38,694 nucleotides of DNA from an uncultured Pseudomonadota bacterium (GTDB lineage Bacteria > Pseudomonadota > Gammaproteobacteria > Burkholderiales > Methylophilaceae): assembly GCA_903846555.1 (NCBI GenBank), contig CAINBI010000151.1, forward strand, positions 1 to 38,694, read 5' to 3'. Made by a program: the position numbers and the translations under genes. The notes beneath the pieces are model-generated. The model saw only the letters and a program-made list of their open reading frames with translations, was not told the DNA's origin and ran no database searches. Numbering within the stretch: position 1 is the stretch's first letter; every line of letters begins with the position of its first letter. Positions 8,298 through 17,499 of the stretch are shown here, in pieces.

Positions 8298-8507
8298 ATG
8301 ACTTCATGGAAACTGGTACGTGTATTAGCTGGCTTATTAATTTTATTATCATTAGTACTAGGTGTGCCAGAAAGCTCACTTTTTATAAGTAAATACTGGT
8401 TGTTATTTACCGCTTTTATTGGCCTTAACCTGTTTCAAAGCGGTTTGACCAATTGGTGTTTGATGGAAAATATATTTCGCAAGCTTGGTGTTAAAGGTGA
8501 ATGCTAG
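8298..8507 (+). CDS. DUF2892 (YgaP-TM-like) membrane protein
   Basis: A 69-residue protein with two hydrophobic helices (about 8-24 and 31-50) matching DUF2892, the domain that forms the membrane anchor of the rhodanese YgaP. Here it stands alone without a rhodanese domain. ATG 8298 was chosen because AGGAG lies at 8286-8290. Cysteines occur at position 54 (TNWCLMEN, beyond the second helix) and at the C-terminal residue 69. Stand-alone DUF2892 proteins are often found near sulfur-handling genes; the role in this operon is unknown. Confidence 0.8.
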   Translation: MTSWKLVRVLAGLLILLSLVLGVPESSLFISKYWLLFTAFIGLNLFQSGLTNWCLMENIFRKLGVKGEC

Positions 8508-8531
8508 CCTGACTGTTGAGGCATGTTAATC

Positions 8532-9938
8532 ATGTTTAATTTTGCCTTTAGAGGCCAATCGCGCGTTGGCATATTGTCGCTAATATTAGCCACATTATCT
8601 GGATCAGCCTTTGCTGCGGGCTTGCCGCTTGATTTAATAGGTGCTTGGCATGCAGCGCAAGGTAAAGACTCCACTTTTAGTGCGGCGCGTGCTGGCGCAG
8701 TGGCTGGCAAGCAAAAAAATGCTCAAGCTAGAGCGTTAAATATGCCACAAGTCAACGCTATGGCTGGTACTGGCGTGATAAATGCCTATAACAAAATTAA
8801 TAAGGCGCAATTTTCTGCGCCGCTATTCGGTTCTGCGGATAATGCGGCTTTTAAAACGCAAACAGATCTGGGCGTGAATTTTCGCTGGAATATTAGCGCT
8901 GAGCAAGCACTTTACAATGTTGAACGTTCTAGTATGGCGCAGCAACTAAACAAACAAGCGCAGCTAGCCGATGTGAAATTTAGCAATGAAGAGCAGCAGC
9001 TGATTCTTCGGGTATCTAAAGCATATTTTGATGTGTTACTGGCTGAAGATACGCTGGCTTCTGTTCAAAAACAGCGTGGTGCAGTTGCTCAGGCCTTAGC
9101 CGTTGCTAAGGGGCGATTCGCTGAAGGTGACGTGGCTATTATCGATACCCACGAAGCACAGGCACGCGATGACGCGCTGGTTTCACAAGAGTTGGAGGCT
9201 GATAGCAATTATCAGTTGGCGTTTGCGGAACTCATGGATTTAACAGGTGATGCTGATGTGCTACTTGCACGACCCCCTGAACAAGCTAACTTGCAGCAAT
9301 TGAATGCAGGTGAGTTAAATGATTGGCTAACGCTGGCACAGAACAATAGCCCGTATCTGCACATGCAGCAGATTCAGCAAGGTATTGCGCATGATGAAAT
9401 AGATAAATATAAATCTGCTAATGCGCCCGTATTGAATCTGGTGGCGCAAGCAGGCGGCGAGGAGCTTAGAGGCTTAGGCGGTGGAGCAGATTCAGCGCTG
9501 ACTAACCATGCTTTAAGTGTTGGTGTGCAACTGACTATTCCATTGTTTACTGGTGGTATGCGCAATGCTAAATATGAAGAAGCGGTTGCCTTAGCCGATC
9601 AGGCAAAAGATGAAACCGAAGCCATGCGCCTGAAGGCGGGTCAACAAGCTCGCGTTACTTGGTTGGGCGTTACGGTGGGTAAAGGCAAGATTAAAGCTAT
9701 TGAGCAGGCATTGCATTCATCTAAAGTGAAATTAGACGCTACCGAGTTAGGCAGAGAAGTCGGCGACCGAACCACGCTGGATGTGCTGAATGCCGAGCAA
9801 GAATATCACAGCACCAGAACAGAGCTTTTTCGGGCGCGCTATCAAATGCTTTTGTCTTATTTGAGCTTAGCCGCGACTGCTGGGGCTTTAGATGAAAAAC
9901 GTTTGATGGAAGTGAATGCTGTTTTAGTAGCAAAGTAA
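8532..9938 (+). CDS. TolC-like outer-membrane efflux protein
   Basis: About 468 residues, with a signal peptide (cleavage near SAFA-AG, about residue 28) and the long paired coiled-coil repeats of the outer-membrane efflux protein (OEP) family. The two halves recur around AEQALYNVERSSMAQQLNKQAQ and LTIPLFTGGMRNAKYEEAVALADQAK, and the C-terminal half has the family phrase GDRTTLDVLNAEQEYHSTRTELFRARYQ. It would form the outer-membrane duct for the adjacent RND pump. An ATG at 8523 is in frame but sits one base from the TGAGG ribosome binding site; ATG 8532 has normal spacing and is preferred. Confidence 0.9.
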   Translation: MFNFAFRGQSRVGILSLILATLSGSAFAAGLPLDLIGAWHAAQGKDSTFSAARAGAVAGKQKNAQARALNMPQVNAMAGTGVINAYNKINKAQFSAPLFGSADNAAFKTQTDLGVNFRWNISAEQALYNVERSSMAQQLNKQAQLADVKFSNEEQQLILRVSKAYFDVLLAEDTLASVQKQRGAVAQALAVAKGRFAEGDVAIIDTHEAQARDDALVSQELEADSNYQLAFAELMDLTGDADVLLARPPEQANLQQLNAGELNDWLTLAQNNSPYLHMQQIQQGIAHDEIDKYKSANAPVLNLVAQAGGEELRGLGGGADSALTNHALSVGVQLTIPLFTGGMRNAKYEEAVALADQAKDETEAMRLKAGQQARVTWLGVTVGKGKIKAIEQALHSSKVKLDATELGREVGDRTTLDVLNAEQEYHSTRTELFRARYQMLLSYLSLAATAGALDEKRLMEVNAVLVAK

Positions 9939-9958
9939 TTGTTAAGCATCATGTTAAG

Positions 9959-10126
9959 AAAGCTTTGCACGAAGATAAATTAACATCAGTTTAATATAAA
10001 AACCCCAATTATCGTCATTCCCGCGAAGGCGGGAATCTAGGCTAATAAACAACTTAATTGGATTCCCGCCTTCGCGGGAATGACGGAGTTGATAGGGCTT
10101 CCGTTTAAAAGTGCTTGTGCAAAGCT
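9959..10126. repeat. REP/MITE-like nested inverted repeat
   Basis: A perfect 25-bp inverted repeat (arms 10013-10037 and 10061-10085, each built on CATTCCCGCGAAGGCGGGAA) has a 23-base spacer. An outer pair also pairs: AAGCTTTGCAC near 9960 and GTGCAAAGCT near 10116. The core is a repeat type widespread in proteobacterial intergenic DNA. It lies between the efflux operon and sqr and may fold on either strand, separating or damping read-through. Confidence 0.85.
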
Positions 10127-10181
10127 CTCAAGTTAAAGAAGTTACTAAAAAAACCAATAAGTTAAGTTAACAATTTTATAG

Positions 10182-11462
<1,281 letters not shown>

Positions 11463-11632
11463 GGGTTATTGCAATGGGTTATTGCTATGGGTTATTTCTA
11501 GGCTTTCTTCTTAGGTTTAGTAGTATGATTTAACTTAGCCACTTGACTTGTTAAGTGTTCGATTTTTGGAAAGCAGTAGCCAGTCTTTAATTTAATTTAT
11601 GTATACTCAAACCGAGTGGAAAGGCCGTCATC
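11463..11632. other. Intergenic, short tandem repeat after sqr
   Basis: The sqr stop is followed by about 2.7 copies of a 13-base unit (GGGTTATTGCAAT) at 11463-11500. The rest is the A/T-rich promoter region of the next operon; no clear -35/-10 pair was assigned. Confidence 0.6.
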
Positions 11633-12151
11633 ATGAATAATAATCAATCAGATAAAGAGACGAATGATGCTGTAGGACATGCGTATCAGAAGTCATTAGA
11701 AACTGCCTTACAGCAATCTAAGCATGCGGATAGCGACTTTCATCACCTGCTTGAAATTGTTAGCGATGACATTAAAATGGCCAGCCTGCTTAAAGCTGAT
11801 GAGGCGCTAGATTTAAAAAACTCGATTAAGCGTGATTTGCTAGATGCCGCACATCATTTAAGTGAAACGGGTAAGGAGCTAAAAGATTGGCTGGGTTTTG
11901 ATATTTCTTTAATTAAAAGTGAGCTGTGGCTAGCGTTTACCGAAGCTACCGACAAAACAACACTGGCACTTTTAAAACTAAAATACATTGCGGCTAATGC
12001 GGAATATCACACGGGTGAAATTATCGGCTTGGGGACTTTGGTGTGCGATGAATGCAAAGCTGCGCTACATTTTCACAAGCCAGGCCGCATTCCGCCTTGT
12101 GGTAAATGTCATGGCACACGATTTCATCGGCTAAACCAAGAAGTTAGCTAA
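11633..12151 (+). CDS. YbeL-like zinc-ribbon protein (DUF1451)
   Basis: A 172-residue protein of the DUF1451/YbeL family. The N-terminal two thirds are charged and helical. The C-terminus carries a zinc ribbon with four cysteines: CDEC and, 20 residues on, CGKC, preceded by the family phrase YHTGEIIGLGTLVC. E. coli YbeL has the same layout at about 160 residues. Function is unknown. It is the first gene of a probable operon with cbpA and cbpM, which suggests a link to stress or protein quality control; that is inference. ATG 11633 has AAAGG upstream. Confidence 0.85.
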   Translation: MNNNQSDKETNDAVGHAYQKSLETALQQSKHADSDFHHLLEIVSDDIKMASLLKADEALDLKNSIKRDLLDAAHHLSETGKELKDWLGFDISLIKSELWLAFTEATDKTTLALLKLKYIAANAEYHTGEIIGLGTLVCDECKAALHFHKPGRIPPCGKCHGTRFHRLNQEVS

Positions 12152-12173
12152 ACCGTGAAGTTAGCTAAACCAT
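12140..12173. repeat. 17-bp tandem duplication at the ybeL/cbpA junction
   Basis: Two copies of a 17-base unit (GAAGTTAGCTAAACC plus two bases) lie head to tail at 12140-12156 and 12157-12173 and differ by one base. The first carries the final codons and stop of the YbeL-like gene; the second ends at the cbpA ATG. The duplication therefore created the present spacer and leaves no clear Shine-Dalgarno for cbpA. Confidence 0.85.
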
Positions 12174-13116
12174 GAAATTTAAAGACTATTACGAAACTTT
12201 AGGCGTTGCGCGTACCGCAAGCGTTGATGAAATTAAAAAAGCGTATCGTAAGCTAGCGCATCAATATCATCCAGATGTTTCCAAAGACCCAGCGGGAGAG
12301 GCTAAATTCAAGGAGATTGGCGAAGCTTATGCTACGTTAAAAGATACAGAAAAACGCGCGGCTTATGATGAGTTAGGTCGCCATCCGTCAGGTCAGGATT
12401 TTAAACCTCCACCCAACTGGGCAGGAAGCCAAGGCGGACAGGGATATTCCTTTGATGATGTAGACTTTGCAGATTTGTTTGCAAGCTTCTCTAAAGGTCG
12501 GCAACACTCGCAACAGCAACACCACAACAGGCCAATTCCGGGGCAAGATTATGAATTAACAACGCAAGTGACGCTTGAAGATGCTTATCAGGGCATGACG
12601 GTTGATTTGAACTTTTCTGTGGCGGAACACGATAGTCAAGGTCAGGTGAGGCATGTGCCGCATACCTTCAAAGCGCGTATTCCTAAGGGCGTGACGAATG
12701 GTCAAAAATTACTACTGCGCGGCAAGGGCGGCAAAGGTTCTCATGGCGGCCCTAATGGTAATCTCTTCCTGAATGTTAGTTTTATTCCGCATAAACTATT
12801 CCGCGTTATTGATTACGATCTTTTTATAGATTTACCACTTACCGCTTGGGAAGCCGCATTGGGTGCTACGGTTAAAGTGCCGACACTCGCTGGCGATGTG
12901 AATCTTAAAGTGCCTGCGGGCTCCAGTAGCGGACAAAAACTTCGTATTAGTAAACGCGGCATGCCAAAATTTAATCGTGGGCTTAATCATGAACATGGCG
13001 ATCTTTATGCGCTTGTGCAAATTGTGGTACCAACCAGTTTAAGCGACAAAGATCGCGAATTACTTCAGGCGTTGTCTGTTAGCTCAACTTTTAATCCACG
13101 CGCCCATTTTGGATAG
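12172..13116 (+). CDS. cbpA: Curved-DNA-binding protein / DnaJ-like co-chaperone CbpA
   Basis: A 314-residue type II J-protein. The J domain occupies residues 1-70 with the HPD triad in HQYHPDVSK, which stimulates DnaK ATPase activity. A short G/Q/H-rich linker follows (about 75-125) and then the two beta-barrel substrate-binding domains (DYELTTQVTLEDAYQGM onward, with the RIPKGVTNGQKLLLRGKG turn). There is no cysteine-rich zinc domain, which separates it from DnaJ. CbpA also binds curved DNA in the nucleoid in E. coli. cbpM follows after 10 bases, the standard pair. Confidence 0.94.
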   Translation: MKFKDYYETLGVARTASVDEIKKAYRKLAHQYHPDVSKDPAGEAKFKEIGEAYATLKDTEKRAAYDELGRHPSGQDFKPPPNWAGSQGGQGYSFDDVDFADLFASFSKGRQHSQQQHHNRPIPGQDYELTTQVTLEDAYQGMTVDLNFSVAEHDSQGQVRHVPHTFKARIPKGVTNGQKLLLRGKGGKGSHGGPNGNLFLNVSFIPHKLFRVIDYDLFIDLPLTAWEAALGATVKVPTLAGDVNLKVPAGSSSGQKLRISKRGMPKFNRGLNHEHGDLYALVQIVVPTSLSDKDRELLQALSVSSTFNPRAHFG

Positions 13117-13126
13117 GATATAAGCC

Positions 13127-13450
13127 ATGCAAATTGATCAAACTGAATTCATCTGGCTAGACGAACACCATGAAGTTTCGATGGAGGAGCTAGTCGATCT
13201 GACGGGACTTTCGTTAGAGGTATTGCAACACTTGCTGGAAATCGGCGCACTTGTAGCCAATAACCAAGCTGAAGTTGATATGGCGACAAGCGAGCTACGC
13301 TTTAGTAGTCATAGTATCGTATCCATACGGACACTTTCTCGACTTAAAGCTGACTTTGAACTTGAGCAGAATTCTTTAGGATTGATGCTGGTTTTTCTCG
13401 AACGTATTCGCAAGCTTGAGTTACAATTGCGCGGTTTAGAAAAACCTTAG
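13127..13450 (+). CDS. cbpM: CbpA modulator CbpM
   Basis: A 107-residue MerR-like helical protein of the CbpM family, which binds the CbpA J domain and inhibits its co-chaperone and DNA-binding activity. The pattern (WLDEHHEVSMEELVDLTGLSLEVLQHLLEIGAL at the N-terminus, RIRKLELQLRGLE at the C-terminus) and the position just after cbpA both fit. Usual length is about 100 residues. Confidence 0.9.
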   Translation: MQIDQTEFIWLDEHHEVSMEELVDLTGLSLEVLQHLLEIGALVANNQAEVDMATSELRFSSHSIVSIRTLSRLKADFELEQNSLGLMLVFLERIRKLELQLRGLEKP

Positions 13451-13452
13451 GT

Positions 13453-13603
13453 AGGCGCTGATTAAATCCCTTCGTGGTGAGCCCTTCGACTACGCTCAGG
13501 AGAGCCTTGTCGAACTATGCTTGATTTTTCACTTTAAAAATCAGAATGTTAAAAGCTCCCTTCGACAAGCTCAGGGCGAACGGTTGAATAAATTAGCGCT
13601 TCC
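13453..13603. repeat. REP-type repeat pair (TTCGACAAGCTCAGG family)
   Basis: Two related units, CCCTTCGACTACGCTCAGG near 13482-13500 and CCCTTCGACAAGCTCAGG near 13558-13575, flank a short hairpin-capable spacer. An inverted copy of the TTGTCGAA core lies at 13507-13514. Outer GGCGCTGATTAAAT and AATAAATTAGCGCT form an imperfect inverted repeat, as in a small miniature element. This repeat type is widespread in proteobacteria. Confidence 0.7.
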
Positions 13604-13627
13604 TTAGCTTTAAAATCATCAAAAATC

Positions 13628-13668
13628 GATGCTCTGCGAGGCAATAGGGACGGGCCTCCCAGAGCATC
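13628..13668. terminator. Hairpin with conserved AATAGGGACG loop, copy 1
   Basis: A 9-bp stem GATGCTCTG/CAGAGCATC, a C-C mismatch and an inner GAGGC/GCCTC stem enclose the loop AATAGGGACGG (13643-13653). T-runs follow on both strands. It lies between the convergent cbpM and ATPase genes, so it probably acts as a bidirectional terminator. Related copies are at 16532-16578 and 35590-35636. Confidence 0.75.
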
Positions 13669-13725
13669 TGTTTTGAAGGTTTTTGGGGTTTCTAGGCTTT
13701 ATTTCACCGTCAATTTCACAGCCAA

Positions 13726-16323
13726 TCAAGCCCGCCGACTCAGCCAGAAAGCTTTATAGCACTCAAACCACACAACGCTGGCTAATCCAAGCAAGGTGCA
13801 AAGCATAAATTGCTGAAACGTGATGGGTGAAAAATGAAATATTTGTCGTATTAGCGGCAATGTCAGCGCTAACGATAAAAAGGCCAACGCCCCGCCTATT
13901 ACCCACCATAGAGCAGGGTTGTGTGTGGTAATGGTGCGCCAAACAGGATGCCGCCAAGAACGGTTGACCAGTATCAAACTTAGATTGCCGATGACCAGCG
14001 TACTAAAGGCTAAGGTGCGTGCGGTTTCCTCTGTTGCGCCCTGATGCAAGGCGTAGCCCAATACCAATAGTGTCGCCAGAAATAGCACCACGCCTTGTAG
14101 CAGGCTAATTAAAAATATACGCCTGCCGAATAGTGGCTCTTTTGTGGGGCGGGGCGGGCGATGCATCACGTTCGATTCCGCTGGTTCAGCCTCAAAAGCA
14201 ATTGAGCAGGCTGGGTTGATAATCATTTCTAAAAATACGATATGGACTGGCGCAAACATGGGCGGCCAACCGAGTAATAGCGGAATAAGTGAAAGCCCGA
14301 TAATCGGAAAATGTACCGCAAAGATGTAGGCCATGCCTTTGCGAAGATTATCGAAAATGCTGCGACCCAAACGGACGGCATGAACGATAGAGGCGAAGTC
14401 ATCATCCAGTAGCACCAATGCGGCAGCTTCCCGCGCCACGTCGGTGCCACGCCCGCCCATCGCAATGCCAATATGCGCAGCTTTTAGTGCGGGGGCATCA
14501 TTCACGCCATCGCCAGTCATGGCGACTACTTCACCATTGGCTTTAAGCGCATTGACTAAACGCAGCTTTTGTTCTGGCACCATGCGCGCAAAAATGTTGC
14601 TATAGCGTATTTTTTCTCTTAATGTCGCTTCATTCATTTGGCTTAGCTCTGCGCCGCTAATAATACCGCCGTTACCAACCGCAAGGCCAATCTGTGCGGC
14701 AATCGCTGCGGCGGTGGCGGGGTAATCGCCAGTAATCATCACCACGCGTATACCTGCGGCATGACATTCTTTTAAAGCAGGGGCAACGTTTGGTCGCACG
14801 GGGTCTGCCAGCCCGATTAGCCCAAGAAATTCGAAATCAAAATCATGCTGAATGCTTGGCCAAGTACTGCCGCGATAGCTGGCTTTTGCCACGCCCAGCA
14901 CGCGCATGCCTTGTGAGGCCAGAGCATTGATCTGGCTAGATAGTTCGGCCAGTTGCTGTGGGTTTAAATGGCATAAGTCGGCGATGGCTTCAGGTGCGCC
15001 TTTAGCAGCGACGACATATTCGTCGCGGTCAACGGCTTTCCAAACGTGCGACAGTGCGAGTAACTCAGGCGACAGTGAATATTCATGTGCCAGTGCCCAA
15101 TCACCATGCAGATGCTCGGTATTGCTAAGGTATTGCTTGCCTAGCGCATGGATGGCTTTTTCCATGGGGTCTAGCGACGAAACTTGTAAAGGAGCCGTAT
15201 CAAAGCCGTTGGTTTCACTAGCCAATATGCCAAATTCAAGCAGCTCATGGAATGTTTCTGGCAACGCATCCTCTCCTTTTTTAGGGGTAAATACGAGGCT
15301 GCCAACCACCAATTGTTGCACCTCCATTCGGTTAAAGGTGAGTGTGCCGGTTTTATCCACACACATCACCGTGGCCGAACCAAGCGCTTCTACAGTATGC
15401 ACACGCCGCGTCAGTACGCGATGTTTGGAAATTCGCCATGCACCCATCGCCATAAAAACCGTTAGCACCACTGGATATTCTTCTGGCAAGATAGACATCG
15501 CTAAGGTAATGCCAGAGAGTAAGCCGTGCAGCCAATCGCCTCGAGTAAGACCGTAAATCACAAATAATAGCAGGCTGAGTAGGGTGCCTAAAATGGCGAG
15601 ATTGAGCACTAAATGGCGGATTTCTTGTTGCAAGGCCGTGGTTTCAGTATCCAAACCTTGTAAGGCTTTGCCTATTTTACCAATTTCACTGTGCTGCCCC
15701 GTGGCTAACACTCGCGCGATGCCGCGACCTTGCACCACTAATGAACCAGCATAAACAAACGGCAGGTTATCGCCCCCTGGCGGCGCAATATCCATTGTCG
15801 AAAATGCCAATGACTCAATCTGAGAGACTTTACGCACCGCCACCGATTCGCCTGTGAGTAACGATTCGTCAGCCGAAAAGTGATTGCATGAAATTAACAC
15901 CGCATCTGCTGCAACGCGGTCACCTTCCGACAATATCAGCAGGTCGCCGCGCACTACTTCACGCCCAGCAATGCGTTGTTCTACACCATCACGGATAACC
16001 AATGCACGCGGGCTAGTGAGGTCGCGCAAGGTTTCCAAAACGCGCTCGGTTTTATTTTCCTGATAAATGGTAATCGCCATCACCACGCATACAAATCCCA
16101 GCAACATCAGCGCATCGCTTACATCACCCAGCATTAAATAGATTGCGCCAGCCACCACTAAAAGCAAAAACATAGGCTCGCGGATGACTTCTAAAGCAAT
16201 GCGGAATAAGTCGCGTTTGTCGGATGAAGGCAACTCATTCATGCCTTCGCTTTTGAGTAATTCCAAGGCTTTGGCCTTAGATAGACCTAAGTGATTATTT
16301 GCTTCTGGATTGATATTTTTCAT
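13726..16323 (-). CDS. Cation-transporting P-type ATPase
   Basis: About 865 residues with the full P-type layout: an N-terminal cation-ATPase domain, the actuator motif LLTGES (about 158-162) and a TM4 motif PEEYP (282-286). The phosphorylation site DKTGTLT follows with D325, and then KGAPEAI in the nucleotide domain, the hinge TGDGVNDAPALK and a C-terminal TM bundle. It belongs to the P2-like (calcium/sodium-type) branch. The TM4 sequence PEEYP differs from the PEGLP of calcium pumps, and TM6 has EMIINPACSIAFE instead of NxxTD, so the ion cannot be assigned. TTG 16329 is possible, but ATG 16323, eight bases after GAAAGG, is preferred. The gene stands alone, convergent to cbpM. Confidence 0.92.
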   Translation of the reverse strand: MKNINPEANNHLGLSKAKALELLKSEGMNELPSSDKRDLFRIALEVIREPMFLLLVVAGAIYLMLGDVSDALMLLGFVCVVMAITIYQENKTERVLETLRDLTSPRALVIRDGVEQRIAGREVVRGDLLILSEGDRVAADAVLISCNHFSADESLLTGESVAVRKVSQIESLAFSTMDIAPPGGDNLPFVYAGSLVVQGRGIARVLATGQHSEIGKIGKALQGLDTETTALQQEIRHLVLNLAILGTLLSLLLFVIYGLTRGDWLHGLLSGITLAMSILPEEYPVVLTVFMAMGAWRISKHRVLTRRVHTVEALGSATVMCVDKTGTLTFNRMEVQQLVVGSLVFTPKKGEDALPETFHELLEFGILASETNGFDTAPLQVSSLDPMEKAIHALGKQYLSNTEHLHGDWALAHEYSLSPELLALSHVWKAVDRDEYVVAAKGAPEAIADLCHLNPQQLAELSSQINALASQGMRVLGVAKASYRGSTWPSIQHDFDFEFLGLIGLADPVRPNVAPALKECHAAGIRVVMITGDYPATAAAIAAQIGLAVGNGGIISGAELSQMNEATLREKIRYSNIFARMVPEQKLRLVNALKANGEVVAMTGDGVNDAPALKAAHIGIAMGGRGTDVAREAAALVLLDDDFASIVHAVRLGRSIFDNLRKGMAYIFAVHFPIIGLSLIPLLLGWPPMFAPVHIVFLEMIINPACSIAFEAEPAESNVMHRPPRPTKEPLFGRRIFLISLLQGVVLFLATLLVLGYALHQGATEETARTLAFSTLVIGNLSLILVNRSWRHPVWRTITTHNPALWWVIGGALAFLSLALTLPLIRQIFHFSPITFQQFMLCTLLGLASVVWFECYKAFWLSRRA

Positions 16324-16531
16324 ACGCAAAACCTTTCAAAAATCTATAGCAGAAGCTTTGCATGAAACCATAAATAGCGCAATAAATGGTTAGCATTTTT
16401 AATAAAATCTACAGGTAGGCGGATTAAAAAACCAACTGAAACAATTAACTTATATGCATATGTGCAATTCGCAGTAATCGGACCTTTAATCCAGCAGTAG
16501 GCACTACAACTTACATAAAATAGCAGCTAAA

Positions 16532-16578
16532 AGCACTGCCCTGCGAGCCAATAGGGACGGGCTTCGCAGGGCAGCGCT
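16532..16578. terminator. Hairpin with conserved AATAGGGACG loop, copy 2
   Basis: Stem CTGCCCTGC (16536-16544) with GCAGGGCAG (16566-16574), extended by AGC/GCT beyond one mismatch. The loop contains AATAGGGACG at 16550-16559. Compared with copy 1 the outer stem has a different sequence but stays paired. Short T-runs follow on both strands. It lies upstream of the ATPase gene and has no obvious gene to terminate. Confidence 0.7.
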
Positions 16579-16607
16579 CTTTGATGAAAATAGGTGTTAT
16601 TTAAGAG

Positions 16608-16630
16608 TCAATGAAGTCAAATTTCATTGA
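16608..16630. repeat. Degenerate TCAATG palindrome
   Basis: Arms TCAATGAA and TTCATTGA flank a 7-base centre beginning GTCA. It keeps the spacing and GTCA of the perfect palindrome at 347-373 and of the IS4-family termini, with two changed bases per arm. Confidence 0.45.
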
Positions 16631-16688
16631 TTTTAGATGATTTAATGGTATGTAAAAAACCATCACCGATGGCGCTGTACTTGTTCGC

Positions 16689-16720
16689 AATGAACCAGAT
16701 GCAACTCGGAGCGGTTCATT
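16689..16720 (+). terminator. Terminator-like hairpin, possible small-RNA 3' end
   Basis: AATGAACC (16689-16696) pairs perfectly with GGTTCATT (16713-16720), followed by a run of T and A/T-rich DNA on the plus strand. A smaller hairpin (CCATC-ACC-GATGG) lies about 25 bases before it. No coding frame precedes it, so it may end an unannotated small RNA; no promoter was assigned. Confidence 0.4.
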
Positions 16721-16764
16721 TTTTAATTTCATTTACACGTTCTAAAAACTCTTAGAAACTCAGT

Positions 16765-16862
16765 CGTAGGCTGGATTAGCCCGATAGGGCGTAGCCCAGC
16801 AAAAAATGATGCAATTCACTAAGATGTTGGGTTGCGTGATGCAGCCGCTAATCCAAGCTACT
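16765..16862. repeat. Inverted repeat of the GTAGGCTGGATTAG type
   Basis: GTAGGCTGGATTAG near 16766 and CTAATCCAAGCTAC near 16849 form imperfect arms around about 70 bases that include GGGCGTAGCCCAGC. This is a widespread intergenic repeat type and no coding content is seen. Confidence 0.6.
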
Positions 16863-17115
16863 AGGCTAGGCACGAACGGGTGCGTAATAATTAAGTGGGA
16901 ATACACTTAAATCCCCCACCATTCCGTGCTTGACACGGAATCTAGTGACTTAAGACGCTGGATACCAGCTTTCGTCGGCATGACGATGATGAGAAATTGG
17001 CTGTAACATCGGATTGTTTGACGGAACAGCTATAAAACTTCCGTTCGCCCTGTCGAGGGGTGCTAGCTTCAACTCATTGATTAAATTCGCTAATGCTTCG
17101 ACAAGAATCTCAGCT

Positions 17116-17200
17116 CGTAGGGCGTACTCGCCCATTATGGCAGTACGCCGTATTTTTAATATTTTTTCATGCGGCGCACTGCAAGCGAGTGCGCCCTACG
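17116..17200. repeat. GTAGGGCG inverted repeat bordering the purB fragment
   Basis: A 16-base arm at 17116-17131 (CGTAGGGCGTACTCGC) and its reverse complement at 17185-17200 with one mismatch. The right arm abuts the point where homology to purB stops, so this repeat probably marks the recombination joint. Confidence 0.75.
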
Positions 17201-17364
17201 CGGGCTAATTCAGGTGCGGCGGATAAGGCTTTAAGCCATTCAACTTCTACCCATGCACGGTGTTTAATAAGCGCATACTCACTAAAGTAAGGGTGTAAAG
17301 CATCTAATTTTGTTTGATAGCGGCCATCGAGAGGGGATAGCGCGTTGAGAGTGGTAAGCGATAT
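17201..17364 (-). pseudogene. purB: 5' fragment of adenylosuccinate lyase gene
   Basis: The minus strand encodes SLTTLNALSPLDGRYQTKLD and onward to EWLKALSAAPEL, which matches the first 50 or so residues of PurB, the enzyme of purine synthesis that releases fumarate from SAICAR and adenylosuccinate (full length about 456 residues). Homology ends at about 17201, exactly where the GTAGGGCG repeat begins, and a stop follows at 17167. The codon where ATG would be expected (17364-17362) is ATA; the only in-frame start is a TTG at 17376. This is a non-functional partial copy; an intact purB is expected elsewhere. Confidence 0.85.
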
Positions 17365-17499
17365 AAAAAAGCTCAAATAACGAATTGATAATGCGCTATT
17401 TTAGCTTAATTTTTCTTGAACTAGCATGGCTATTCTTAAAGGGGAAGCCCATGCAGGCACAACAAATACCTGTTGTATGACTGTCTCTGCATAGAATAT

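Larger units (their letters stand above)
16324..17166. other. Repeat-rich intergenic region
   Basis: No gene is supported. In order it holds: the second AATAGGGACG hairpin (16532-16578); a degenerate TCAATG palindrome (16608-16630); two adjacent hairpins ending in a T-run (16660-16725); a GGCTGGATTAG inverted repeat (about 16765-16862); a worn relative of the CATTCC repeat (about 16920-16990); and the left arm of a GTAGGGCG repeat (17116-17131). It looks like a long-lived landing site for repeats. Confidence 0.65.

Noticed and set aside
14906-15556. 216-codon plus-strand frame inside the P-type ATPase gene
   Set aside because: It lies entirely antisense to the phosphorylation and nucleotide-binding domain of a well-supported gene and has low-complexity Ser/Thr/Cys-rich composition; a shadow frame.
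16905-16995. Possible short gene in the repeat-rich region
   Set aside because: The sequence is a worn relative of the CATTCC/TGACG intergenic repeat, and the small frame over it has no supporting signals.
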